From: Comamonas piscis
GTDB taxonomy: Bacteria; Pseudomonadota; Gammaproteobacteria; Burkholderiales; Burkholderiaceae_C
Direction of reading: 5' to 3'
Assembly (NCBI RefSeq): GCF_014109725.1
Contig: NZ_CP058554.1
Span: forward strand, 4,650,001-4,714,000
Length of the DNA: 64,000 bases
Shown piece after piece: positions 16,006 through 26,271 of this stretch; position 1 is the stretch's first letter, and the number at the start of each line of letters is the position of its first letter. The notes below the pieces were generated by a model. It worked only from the letters and a program-made list of their open reading frames with translations, was not told the DNA's origin and searched no databases. Made by a program: the position numbers and the translations under genes.

Positions 16006-17322
16006 ATGGCAGTTTGGGCCCTGGGCATCAACCACACAACGGCACCGGTCGACATTCGCGGCCGGTTTGCATTTGCACTCGACAAGATTGCGCCAACTTT
16101 GCATAGTTTGCGCAGCACGATCTCGGGTGTGCATAGCCACGCCGGTGTGGAAACTGCGATCCTGTCCACCTGCAACCGCACGGAGATCTACTGCGCCGCC
16201 CAAGAGCCGGCGCTTGACCACACCCTGCGCTGGCTGGCCCAAAGCGGCGACCTGCCCGCCGAAGCCTTAAAGAACTACACCTACACCCTGCAAAACGACT
16301 TGGCCGCCCGCCACGCCTTCCGCGTGGCCAGCGGTCTGGATTCCATGGTGCTGGGTGAGGCGCAGATCCTGGGCCAGATGAAAAACGCGGTGCGCGCCGC
16401 TGAAGAAGCCGGCTCGCTGGGCACCACGCTCAACCAGCTGTTCCAGCGCAGCTTTGCCGTCGCCAAGGAAGTGCGCAGCGCCACCGAGATTGGCGCGCAC
16501 AGCATCAGCATGGCTGCGGCCGCCGTGCGCCTGGCCGGGCAGTTGTTTGAAGACCTCAGCGAAATCCGCGTGCTGTTTGTCGGCGCTGGCGAGATGATCG
16601 AGCTCTGCGCCACCCATTTCGCGGCCAAGCAGCCTGCCCATATCACCGTCGCCAACCGCACCTTGGAGCGGGGCGAAAAGCTGGCCGCCCACTTTGGCGC
16701 CAGCACCATGCGCCTGGCCGACCTGCCTGACCACCTGCATGAGTACGACGCCATCATCAGCTGCACGGCATCGAGCCTGCCGATCATTGGCCTGGGTGCT
16801 GTCGAGAGCGCATTAAAGAAACGCAAACGCCGGCCCTTCTTCATGGTGGATCTGGCCGTGCCCCGCGATATCGAGGCCGAGGTCAAGAACCTGGGTGATG
16901 TCTACCTCTACACCGTGGACGACCTGGCCCATGTGGTCAAGGCCGGCCAGGAGCAGCGCCAGGCTGCCGTTGTGCAGGCTGAAACCATCATCGATGCCGG
17001 CGTGCAGCGCTTTATGCACTGGATGGACCAGCGCGCCCCCGAAGGTGGCTCCGTGCCGCTGATCCAGCAGATCAACGCCCAGGCCGATGTCTGGCGTGCG
17101 CTGGAGATCGAGCGCGCCAAAAAGCGCCTGGCCAAGGGCGAAGACATGGACGCGGTGCTCGATGCCCTCACCCGCGGCCTGTCGCAAAAGATTCTGCACG
17201 GCACCATGGCCGAGCTGCATGCGGGCGACGCCCAAGCGCGTGCCCAAACGGCGGACATGGTGTCCCGCCTTTTCCTGCGCAACCAGCGCGGCGGTGGCAG
17301 CGGCCACCAATCGGGCTTGTAG
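16006..17322 (+). CDS. hemA: Glutamyl-tRNA reductase HemA
   Basis: A 438-residue enzyme that reduces glutamyl-tRNA(Glu) to glutamate-1-semialdehyde, the first step of the C5 haem/tetrapyrrole pathway. The start MAVWALGINHTTAPVDIRGR matches the conserved N-terminus. The catalytic Cys is Cys56 in LSTCNRTE. The block SGLDSMVLGEAQILGQMKNA binds substrate, and the NADPH domain has VLFVGAGEMIEL. The C-terminal dimerisation helix region follows. Length is normal (about 420-440). It is the first gene of a run with prfA and prmC. Confidence 0.96.
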   Translation: MAVWALGINHTTAPVDIRGRFAFALDKIAPTLHSLRSTISGVHSHAGVETAILSTCNRTEIYCAAQEPALDHTLRWLAQSGDLPAEALKNYTYTLQNDLAARHAFRVASGLDSMVLGEAQILGQMKNAVRAAEEAGSLGTTLNQLFQRSFAVAKEVRSATEIGAHSISMAAAAVRLAGQLFEDLSEIRVLFVGAGEMIELCATHFAAKQPAHITVANRTLERGEKLAAHFGASTMRLADLPDHLHEYDAIISCTASSLPIIGLGAVESALKKRKRRPFFMVDLAVPRDIEAEVKNLGDVYLYTVDDLAHVVKAGQEQRQAAVVQAETIIDAGVQRFMHWMDQRAPEGGSVPLIQQINAQADVWRALEIERAKKRLAKGEDMDAVLDALTRGLSQKILHGTMAELHAGDAQARAQTADMVSRLFLRNQRGGGSGHQSGL

Positions 17323-17448
17323 CGACGCTGCGCGGCGCCGCCGCCCCTAGCTCGCTGTTGTTCCCTACCCTCCTCTCTCTCTCTCGGCACCCGTTGAAGC
17401 TCCTGCGCCTGTGGCAGAGCCTGCGGCTGCCTTGCACACCAGATCGCC

Positions 17449-18534
17449 ATGAAAGACTTTCTCCGCCAACAGCTGGAACGCTATGCCGAGCGCCTCAATG
17501 AGCTGAATTTTCTGCTCTCGCGCGAGGACATCATGGCCAACATGCCGCAGTTTCTGAAGCTCTCACGCGAACACACCGATGTGGCCGCCATTGCCGAGCG
17601 CTATGCGCGCTACCAGCAGATTGAGTCCGATATCGAAGGCGCCAAGGAGATGCTGTCCGACCCGGACATGGGCGACATGGCCAGGGAAGAGATCAGCAGT
17701 GGCGAGGCCGAGCTGCAGCAACTCGCCGCCCAGCTGCAGCGCATGCTGCTGCCCAAGGACCCGGACGATGCCCGCCCTGCCTTTGTCGAAGTGCGGGCCG
17801 GCACCGGCGGTGACGAATCGGCGCTGTTTGCCGGTGACATCACCCGTATGTACACGCGTTACGCCGAGCGCATGGGCTGGCGGGTCGAAATCATGAGCGC
17901 CAATGACGCCGAGCTGGGGGGCTACAAGGAAGTGGTGCTGCGCATTGACGGTGGCGACAACGTTTATGGCACCCTGCGCTTTGAATCGGGCGGCCACCGC
18001 GTGCAGCGTGTGCCTGCCACGGAGACGCAGGGCCGCATCCACACCAGTGCCTGCACCGTCGCGGTGATGCCCGAGCCCGATGAGCAGCAGGCCATCACCC
18101 TGAACCCGGCTGACCTGCGCATCGACACCTTCCGCGCCAGCGGCGCCGGCGGCCAGCACATCAACAAGACCGATTCTGCGGTGCGCATTGTCCATTTGCC
18201 CACCGGTATCGTCGCCGAATGCCAGGACGGCCGCAGCCAGCACAGCAACAAGGCCAAGGCCTTGCAGGTGCTGCAGGCCCGCATCCAGGAAAAGGAGCGC
18301 AGCGAGCGCGCCGCCAAGGAAGCCGCCATGCGCAAGGGCCTCATCGGCTCGGGCGACCGCAGCGACCGCATCCGTACCTACAACTTCCCGCAGGGCCGGG
18401 TGACCGACCACCGCATCAACCTGACCTTGTACAAGCTCAGCTTCATCATGGACGGCGACCTGAGCGAGTTGATGGAAGCGCTGCAGTCTGAGCGCGAGGC
18501 CGAGCTGCTGGCCGAGCTGGAAGTCAACCAGTAA
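17449..18534 (+). CDS. prfA: Peptide chain release factor 1
   Basis: A 361-residue class I release factor that reads UAA and UAG stop codons. The peptidyl-tRNA hydrolysis motif GGQ is at residues 234-236 (SGAGGQHINK), and the RF1 codon-recognition tripeptide PAT at 189-191 (RF2 has SPF instead). The coiled N-terminal domain and the C-terminal domain are complete. PrmC, encoded two genes downstream, methylates the Gln of GGQ. The usual hemA–prfA–prmC order is broken here by one inserted gene. Confidence 0.96.
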   Translation: MKDFLRQQLERYAERLNELNFLLSREDIMANMPQFLKLSREHTDVAAIAERYARYQQIESDIEGAKEMLSDPDMGDMAREEISSGEAELQQLAAQLQRMLLPKDPDDARPAFVEVRAGTGGDESALFAGDITRMYTRYAERMGWRVEIMSANDAELGGYKEVVLRIDGGDNVYGTLRFESGGHRVQRVPATETQGRIHTSACTVAVMPEPDEQQAITLNPADLRIDTFRASGAGGQHINKTDSAVRIVHLPTGIVAECQDGRSQHSNKAKALQVLQARIQEKERSERAAKEAAMRKGLIGSGDRSDRIRTYNFPQGRVTDHRINLTLYKLSFIMDGDLSELMEALQSEREAELLAELEVNQ

Positions 18535-18544
18535 AAGGCAAGCC

Positions 18545-20569
18545 ATGGCCACCAGCTGCCCGAATTTTGCATGGAACGCGGTTTGGCGCAGCGCGGGCTA
18601 CATGGTACTGGTGCTGGCTACCAGCAGCGCCTCGGCTCAACTGGCGCGCAAGCCCTCGATGTATGAGGATGGCCGCACGCCGCAGGAGCTGATCGCCAGG
18701 CCAAGCACCAGCACACCCGCCCAAGCCATGGGCGACCATAGCAGCCAACCCTTTGCGGCTGACCTGCCTAGCCAGGCCGCCTTTGAGCAGCTGGCACGCA
18801 TCTACAACGCCGGCACGCCCCTCGCCCAGCCCCATGTGATCTTTGTGATCGACCGCCAGGCCCAGCCTGCCGCCCGGCTGTACTTCATCAACACGCCGCG
18901 TTTCCAGCTGCATGATCGCTTTCTGCGCGAGCAAGGCTTGTTGCGCGGCGGCAAGGACGCGCTGAACCGCAACTACCGCGATGCAGGGCGCCGTTTTATC
19001 CTCGGCACCCTGAGCTGGCAGCCGCAGATCGATGGCTTTGTCTATGAATTTTGGGAAGGCGACCAGCTGACAGCGCCCTTGCTGCGCGAAACCGAAGCCC
19101 AGCTGCGCAGCCACTTTTTTGCGCCGGTGCAGTTCAAGGCGAATGCCAGCGCGCACGAGCAGGTGGCCGCTGCGGCAGGCATCACGCCAGTCACGCAAAG
19201 CGCATTGATCGGCCAGCAGCACTTTTTGCCGCTGAACCCCGGCCAGGCGGTGGGCCGCTTGCGGCTGGTCGACGATATCGACCAAGTACATGATCTACAG
19301 CCCAGCGATATCGTGGTGCTGCGCGAGGTGCCCATCACCCTACCTCCCGTGGCAGGGGTACTGACCGAGCAGCCGTCGACCATGGTGTCGCATGTCAACC
19401 TGCTGGCGAAGGGCTGGGGAGTGCCCAATGCCTACCTGCGCGATGCCAGCCAGCAGCTGGCAGCACACAACGGCCAATGGATGCAGCTGGCGGTGAGCGC
19501 CAAGGACTACCAGTTGCGTGCGGCCACCGATGCCGAACGCGACCAAGCCCTGGCGCGATCCAACATCAAGCGCAGCATCACCGGCGCCAGCATCCAAAAG
19601 GACACCCGCAGCAGCACCCTACAGCCACTGGCCGCACTGCGCGCTGCCCACCGCCGCCAATGCGGCGCCAAGGCCGCCAACCTTGGCGAAGTGCGCAATG
19701 CGGGCATTGCCGGGGTCCAGGTGCCCGATGGCTTTTGCCTGCCTTTTGGCGCTTACGCCAGCGCAATGCAGCGTTTTGGACTGGCGGAAAAAATGGCACG
19801 CATGCAGCAGCAACCCGGCTTTGACAGCGATGCGGCCGTTCGCCGCCGTGCCTTGGCTGCGCTGCGCGCAGAGATCGAGCAGATGCCGATGAATGCCGCA
19901 TTTGCCAACAGTTTGCAGACGCGCTGGTCCAACCAGTTGCAGCAGGCAGGGGTGTTTGTGCGCAGCTCCTCCAGCTCCGAGGATTTGCCCGGCTTTAGCG
20001 GTGCCGGCCTCTACACCACCGTTCCCAATGTGAAGGGTGAGGCAGCCTTGCAGGATGCCGTGCGCAAGGTCTGGGCCTCCGTCTTCAACTTTGAAGCCTG
20101 GGAGGCGCGCCGCGCTGCCGGCATTGCACAGGACGAGGTGGCCATGGCCGTGCTGGTGCAAAAGGCGGTGGACTCTGACGCCTCGGGCGTGATGGTCACG
20201 CGCGACCCGCTGGGCCACACCCCGCACAGCGTCTTTATCGCCGCCAAGCGCGGCATCGGCATCCGCGTGGTGGAAGGCCGGCGTGTGGCTGAGCAGGTGC
20301 TGTACTCGCGCCGCAGCCAGGCGGTGCAGGTGCTCAGCCGCTCTGCCGAAGACACCGAGCTGCGCCTGGCGCCCGGCGGCGGCGTTCAAGAGGTAGCAGT
20401 GGCACAGCGCCAGGTGCTGAGTGATGCGCTGGTCAAACGCCTGGCCGCCACAGGCCCTGCCATCGAAAAGCAGTTTGGTGGCCGTACCCAAGATATTGAA
20501 TGGGCCGCGATAGGTGACCAGATCCTGATCCTGCAATCGCGGCCCTTTGTGCAGGCCGGCCAACAATAG
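18545..20569 (+). CDS. PEP/pyruvate-binding (PPDK N-terminal, ATP-grasp) protein with apparent signal peptide
   Basis: A 674-residue protein. The N-terminus has a hydrophobic stretch (about 18-31, GYMVLVLATSSASA) before QLARKP, which looks like a cleavable signal peptide. An ATG at 18602 would give a shorter version with only the hydrophobic part; the 18545 start has an AAGG site. Residues about 60-350 match no family that I recognise. From about 370 to the end is the ATP-grasp domain of pyruvate phosphate dikinase/PEP synthase: GAKAANLGE (374-382), RSSSSSEDLPG (473-483), SGVMVTRDPLG, DIEWA (650-654) and LQSRP (663-667). The phosphohistidine swivelling domain and the PEP/pyruvate TIM barrel are both absent, so it cannot be a complete PEP synthase. 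It lies 10 bases after prfA and 29 before prmC. Confidence 0.75.
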   Translation: MATSCPNFAWNAVWRSAGYMVLVLATSSASAQLARKPSMYEDGRTPQELIARPSTSTPAQAMGDHSSQPFAADLPSQAAFEQLARIYNAGTPLAQPHVIFVIDRQAQPAARLYFINTPRFQLHDRFLREQGLLRGGKDALNRNYRDAGRRFILGTLSWQPQIDGFVYEFWEGDQLTAPLLRETEAQLRSHFFAPVQFKANASAHEQVAAAAGITPVTQSALIGQQHFLPLNPGQAVGRLRLVDDIDQVHDLQPSDIVVLREVPITLPPVAGVLTEQPSTMVSHVNLLAKGWGVPNAYLRDASQQLAAHNGQWMQLAVSAKDYQLRAATDAERDQALARSNIKRSITGASIQKDTRSSTLQPLAALRAAHRRQCGAKAANLGEVRNAGIAGVQVPDGFCLPFGAYASAMQRFGLAEKMARMQQQPGFDSDAAVRRRALAALRAEIEQMPMNAAFANSLQTRWSNQLQQAGVFVRSSSSSEDLPGFSGAGLYTTVPNVKGEAALQDAVRKVWASVFNFEAWEARRAAGIAQDEVAMAVLVQKAVDSDASGVMVTRDPLGHTPHSVFIAAKRGIGIRVVEGRRVAEQVLYSRRSQAVQVLSRSAEDTELRLAPGGGVQEVAVAQRQVLSDALVKRLAATGPAIEKQFGGRTQDIEWAAIGDQILILQSRPFVQAGQQ

Positions 20570-20598
20570 CCCGCACTTACAGCGAACCGCGCATCGAC

Positions 20599-21474
20599 AT
20601 GATTGCTCCCACCCCCGACACACCCAATATCTCCATCACAGTCACCCAGGCACTGGCGCAAGCCGCTGCACTGGGCATTGCCCGCATTGATGCGCAGATG
20701 CTGCTGCTGCATCTTTTCGGCCAGCCCACCCATGCGCGCGCCTGGCTCATCACCCATGACGGCGACTGCCTGAGCAGCGCGCAAAGCAGCCAGTGGCAGC
20801 AATGGCTGCAACGCCGCGCCGATGGTGAGCCGGTGGCTTATCTGACGGGCCACAAAGGCTTTTATGGGCTGGATCTGGCCGTGGATGCCCGCGTGCTGGA
20901 CCCGCGCCCGGACACCGAAACCCTGGTGGACTGGGCGCTGGAGCTGTTGCTCGATGTAGCCCCGGGCCAGCCGCCCTTGCGCCTGGCCGACCTGGGCACC
21001 GGCAGCGGCGCTATAGCGCTGGCCTTGCAGCAAGCGCGCCCCAAGGCCGAAGTGTGGGCCGTGGATACCAGCACCGATGCACTGGCTGTTGCCCAGGCCA
21101 ATGCAGCGCGGCTGCAGCTGCCGGTACGATTTGCCCACAGCCACTGGTTGTCTGCCCTGCAAGGCCCGTTTGATGCCATCGTCAGCAACCCACCCTACAT
21201 CCGCGACGATGACCCGCATATGCCCGCGCTGCGCCATGAGCCGCGCCAGGCGCTGACCAGTGGTGCGGATGGCCTGGACGATATCCGCCATATCATCGGC
21301 ACGGCACCCGCTTACCTGCGCGAAGGCGCTTGGTTGCTGATAGAGCATGGCTGGGACCAGGCCGAAGACCTGCGCGCGCTACTGGCCCAGCGCGGTTTTA
21401 CCCAGGTCCAAAGCCGCAAGGACCTGGCTGGCATCGACCGCGCCAGCGGCGGGCAATGGGCTTCCGTGAAATAA
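20599..21474 (+). CDS. prmC: Release factor glutamine N5-methyltransferase PrmC
   Basis: A 291-residue SAM-dependent methyltransferase that methylates the Gln of the GGQ motif in RF1 and RF2. The catalytic NPPY motif is at residues 197-200 (VSNPPYIRDDD), SAM motif I is LADLGTGSGAIALAL, and the N-terminal helical RF-binding domain is present with the family block GEPVAYLTGHKGFYGLDL. Length fits the family (about 277-300). Confidence 0.96.
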   Translation: MIAPTPDTPNISITVTQALAQAAALGIARIDAQMLLLHLFGQPTHARAWLITHDGDCLSSAQSSQWQQWLQRRADGEPVAYLTGHKGFYGLDLAVDARVLDPRPDTETLVDWALELLLDVAPGQPPLRLADLGTGSGAIALALQQARPKAEVWAVDTSTDALAVAQANAARLQLPVRFAHSHWLSALQGPFDAIVSNPPYIRDDDPHMPALRHEPRQALTSGADGLDDIRHIIGTAPAYLREGAWLLIEHGWDQAEDLRALLAQRGFTQVQSRKDLAGIDRASGGQWASVK

Positions 21475-21583
21475 TAGTGAACATGTCTGCGCTTGATATG
21501 CGGCTCAATGCCCGCATCTTGGAAGCTGAGCCAAGTGCTGACCCGATTACATTGCAACCCACACGCCCCGACGGAGCCCATCC

Positions 21584-21904
21584 ATGAGCGATACCCAACA
21601 ACGCATCGACCAGCTGGTCAAAGGCCATGACATTGTGCTGTTCATGAAGGGAACGGCCAGCTTTCCGCAATGCGGATTCTCCGGCCGCGCCATTCAAATT
21701 CTCAAAGCCAGTGGCGTCGAGACCCGTGGCCTGACCACCGTCAACGTGCTGGAAGACCCCGAGATCCGCCAAGGCATCAAAGATTACAGCCACTGGCCGA
21801 CCATTCCTCAGCTGTACGTCAAAGGCGAATTTGTTGGCGGCTCGGACATCATGATGGAAATGTATGAGTCCGGTGAGCTGCAGCAACTGGTGGGCACGCT
21901 CTGA
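21584..21904 (+). CDS. grxD: Monothiol glutaredoxin Grx4/GrxD
   Basis: A 106-residue CGFS-type glutaredoxin. The active site CGFS is at 30-33 (FPQCGFSGRA), and WPTIPQLYVKGEFVGGSDI is the conserved glutathione-binding loop. These proteins form glutathione-bridged [2Fe-2S] dimers and deliver clusters to iron-sulfur proteins. It follows prmC after 109 bases and is followed by a strong terminator, closing the hemA–grxD run. Confidence 0.96.
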   Translation: MSDTQQRIDQLVKGHDIVLFMKGTASFPQCGFSGRAIQILKASGVETRGLTTVNVLEDPEIRQGIKDYSHWPTIPQLYVKGEFVGGSDIMMEMYESGELQQLVGTL

Positions 21905-22252
21905 TGGCCTAGCGCCAAGCCCTGCTTGTCGCTGAACAAGCCGCCTTTTCAGGCGGCTTTTTTGCGCCCGGCGGCCGCTCCAGACTGTTTGCAGAGCTGC
22001 GCGATGGCGACATGCAATGGCCTTGCCAGCGGCCATAGCCAAGCGGCTCAGGTAAGCTCAGCACAGCAGCTCAGACCCCGCATCGCCCGCCCGCTGTGGG
22101 CTTCCAGCGTCTGCTGCCAAAAGCACTTGCCAGTCTCCAGACGGGCATGCGACCATTGAATACCCATTCATACCGCTGGTGACATGTGCACCAGCAGCGC
22201 TTTTGCCGAAAAATGTGAGCAGCCGGTCTGCACTGCTCCCGCACGGATTTCT
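21905..22252. other. 348-bp gap between grxD and the CNNM-type gene
   Basis: It holds the grxD terminator (21937-21963) and then about 290 bases without a gene. A perfect 7-bp inverted repeat GCTGGTG/CACCAGC with a 7-base loop (22175-22195) lies 58 bases before the next ATG. Followed by AGCGCTTTT, it could be a weak leader hairpin. I do not recognise a riboswitch. Confidence 0.5.
21937..21963 (+). terminator. Terminator after grxD
   Basis: AAGCCGCC pairs with GGCGGCTT around TTTTCA, followed by a T run to 21963. Confidence 0.9.
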
Positions 22253-23593
22253 ATGAATCTTACGCAGAGTCTCTTTGTCATTGCCTTGCTGATCAGCTTC
22301 AGCGCCTTTTTCTCCATGGCGGAGATATCGCTGGCCGCCTCGCGCCGCCTGCGCTTGCGGCAAATGGTGGATGACGGGGACCCGCGTGCAGAACGGGTGA
22401 TGAAGATCCAGGAGCAGCCCGGCGAGTATTTCACCGTGGTGCAAGTCGGCCAGAATGCCGTGGCCATCCTCGGCGGTATCGTGGGCGAAGGGGCGCTCAG
22501 CCCCGTGGTCGCGGGTCTGGCCAGCCATTGGTGGGAGCCCGCAACCGCGCAGACCATCGGCTTTCTGTTCTCGTTCACGGTAGTCACTTCGCTGTTCATC
22601 CTGCTGGCCGATCTGCTGCCCAAGCGCCTGTCGATGGCCGAGCCCGAGGCGCTGGCGTTGCGCGTGTCGCGGCCCATGCAGTGGTGCATGACGATCTTCA
22701 AACCGGTGGTCTGGTTCTACAGCAAGGCAGCAGATGCGCTGTTTCGGGTGCTGGGCCTGTCCACCATCCGCGATGAAAAGATCACCTACGAAGACATTTT
22801 GGCAATGACCGAGGCCGGCGCAAAAGCTGGCGTGCTGGCCGCGCAGGAGCAGCAGGTGATTGCCAACCTGTTTGAACTCGATACCCGCACGGTTGGCTCG
22901 GCAATGACCCAGCGCGACCGCATCGCCTTTTTCTACCAGGACGACAGCGACGACATCATCCGCGCCCGCATTGCCGAAGAGCCCTTTTCGACCTACCCGG
23001 TCTGCGCCGGCGATATCGACCATGTAGTCGGCTATGTGGATGCCAAGGATTTGTTCCAGCGCGCGCTGAACAACCTGCCGATGAAGCTGCGCGACGAGGG
23101 CCTGGTCAAAAAAGCGCTGGTCGTCCCCGACCGGCTGACCCTGGCCGAGGTGCTGCAGCAGTTCCGCCAGGCGCATGAGGACTTTGCCATCATCGTCAAT
23201 GAATACAGCCTGGTGGTTGGCGTGGTAACGCTCAACGATGTGATGAGCACCGTCATGGGCGACCTGATGGGCCCCGTGGATGAGGAGCTGATCGTGCGCC
23301 GCGACGAGACTTCCTGGCTGATTGACGGCATCACCCCCATCGAGGATGTGGAACGGGCCTTGCTGCTGGACGACCTGCCCCATGCCGACGAGTATGAGAC
23401 CCTGGGTGGCTTCTTGATGGTGATGCTGCGCCGCATCCCGCGCCGCACCGACAAGGTGGTCTGGGGCAAGTACCAGTTCGAGGTGATGGATGTGGACAGC
23501 TACCGCATCGACCAGGTGCTGGTCACCGTGGTCGACCCGAACAAGGTGGCGGATTCACCGCTGCCGCCCGCCACCACCAAGCTGCCGGCCTGA
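22253..23593 (+). CDS. CNNM/CorC-type (hemolysin-family) membrane protein with CBS domains
   Basis: Predicted 446 residues from MNLTQSLFVIALLISFSAFF; an upstream in-frame ATG at 22184 adds a poorly conserved segment. The N-terminal DUF21 (CNNM) transmembrane domain (about 1-190) has three to four membrane helices, e.g. TIGFLFSFTVVTSLFILLADLLPK. A CBS pair follows (about 205-330, TYPVCAGDIDHVVGYVDAKD … DFAIIVNEYSLVVGVVTLND), then a C-terminal CorC/HlyC domain (about 345-435). Family members are linked to magnesium/cobalt efflux or membrane-ion homeostasis; the haemolysin name is historical. It is probably transcribed on its own. Confidence 0.9.
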   Translation: MNLTQSLFVIALLISFSAFFSMAEISLAASRRLRLRQMVDDGDPRAERVMKIQEQPGEYFTVVQVGQNAVAILGGIVGEGALSPVVAGLASHWWEPATAQTIGFLFSFTVVTSLFILLADLLPKRLSMAEPEALALRVSRPMQWCMTIFKPVVWFYSKAADALFRVLGLSTIRDEKITYEDILAMTEAGAKAGVLAAQEQQVIANLFELDTRTVGSAMTQRDRIAFFYQDDSDDIIRARIAEEPFSTYPVCAGDIDHVVGYVDAKDLFQRALNNLPMKLRDEGLVKKALVVPDRLTLAEVLQQFRQAHEDFAIIVNEYSLVVGVVTLNDVMSTVMGDLMGPVDEELIVRRDETSWLIDGITPIEDVERALLLDDLPHADEYETLGGFLMVMLRRIPRRTDKVVWGKYQFEVMDVDSYRIDQVLVTVVDPNKVADSPLPPATTKLPA

Positions 23594-23623
23594 GCGCCAC
23601 CGGCTAGCGCAAAGCAAAAACAA

Positions 23624-23650
23624 AAGCAAAAGCCACCGCATGCGGTGGCT
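23624..23650 (-). terminator. Terminator of the lytic transglycosylase gene
   Basis: AGCCACCGCA/TGCGGTGGCT is a perfect 10-bp palindrome at 23631-23650. On the minus strand it is followed by a T-rich tract. It separates two converging genes. Confidence 0.8.
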
Positions 23651-23700
23651 ATTGGGGAAGGCTGCAATGGTGGCCTTGGCAGGCAGCGAGGCCGGTGTCC

Positions 23701-24363
23701 TTAGGCTTCGATCTTGTTCTCAAACAGCCATTGGCGCTGGGCGCCATAGACCAGGTTCGGGTAGGTGTCCTTGCCCCGGCTGCCGTTGTAACGGCCCAAG
23801 GCCATGAACAAATCGCCTTTTTCGCGGTCCATGTAGTGGCGCAGAATCACGCAGCCAAAGCGCAGATTGGTCTGCATATGGAACAGCTTTGCAGCATCGC
23901 CATCGCCAATCACGCGGGTCCAAAACGGCATCACCTGCATGTAGCCGCGCGCGCCCACATTGGACATCGCGAACTTGCGGAAACCGCTTTCGACTTGGAT
24001 GAGGCCGAGTACCAACGATTCATCGAGGCGTGCACGCCGGGCTTCGTACCAGACGGTTTGCAGAAAATCCCGGCGCACTTCCCAATCGGGCTTGCGCCGG
24101 CGTAGGCGGTCGCTCATCGCGCCCAGCCAACGCAGATAGACGATCTTTGCCTCGGTCGATACAAACACCGGCTCGGGCGGCGCGGCGCTGCCAATGGCGG
24201 CGGTCAGCGCCGAGCGGATCGAGTCAATCAGGGGCTCTTCGAGCTGACCACCCGCATGCGCGGCCTGCGGCGCAGCCAGCCAGGCGCCTGGCCCAGCCAG
24301 CACCGATGCCATGGCCGCGCGGCGTGATACGCCCGCAGGTAAAGCTATGCGTGAGCCTGACAT
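23701..24363 (-). CDS. Exported lytic transglycosylase (SLT domain)
   Basis: A 220-residue protein. The N-terminus has a twin-arginine-like motif (SRRAAMAS) followed by a short hydrophobic stretch ending AAHA, so Tat export is possible. The SLT catalytic domain starts near 110, with the catalytic Glu in GLIQVESGFRKFA, then GARGYMQVMPFW and ALGRYNGS. These enzymes cleave peptidoglycan glycan strands to 1,6-anhydro products in the periplasm. The size is that of a small, single-domain SLT protein. Confidence 0.9.
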   Translation of the reverse strand: MSGSRIALPAGVSRRAAMASVLAGPGAWLAAPQAAHAGGQLEEPLIDSIRSALTAAIGSAAPPEPVFVSTEAKIVYLRWLGAMSDRLRRRKPDWEVRRDFLQTVWYEARRARLDESLVLGLIQVESGFRKFAMSNVGARGYMQVMPFWTRVIGDGDAAKLFHMQTNLRFGCVILRHYMDREKGDLFMALGRYNGSRGKDTYPNLVYGAQRQWLFENKIEA

Positions 24364-24439
24364 CCTGAATCGATCCCTCTGTGACTATATGTGTGCGGCG
24401 CCTGGCGGCATGGGCTGCGTTGGCAGCCCATGGCCCGCA

Positions 24440-26179
<1,740 letters not shown>

Positions 26180-26209
26180 AGTCTATGGCAATGGACCTAG
26201 TAGTTGCCC

Positions 26210-26241
26210 CCTTGAAGATGGCTTCAAGGCACAGGCATAAT
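26210..26241. promoter_or_regulatory. Divergent promoter region of proS and rppH with inverted repeat
   Basis: CCTTGAAG-ATGG-CTTCAAGG (26210-26229) is a perfect 8-bp inverted repeat. Its right-facing half gives TTGAAG (26212-26217), which with CATAAT (26236-26241) at 18 bases forms an rppH promoter. Its left-facing half gives TTGAAG with CTACTA at 18 bases on the minus strand for proS. Two promoters thus share one palindrome. Confidence 0.5.
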
Positions 26242-26271
26242 GGACACAGTTTAAAAAATTGGGGTTAGATT

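Noticed and set aside
22175..22204. Hairpin in the leader of the CNNM-type gene considered as a metal riboswitch
   Set aside because: There is a single 7-bp stem and no conserved riboswitch core that I can recognise. It is kept only as a leader hairpin in the gap entry.
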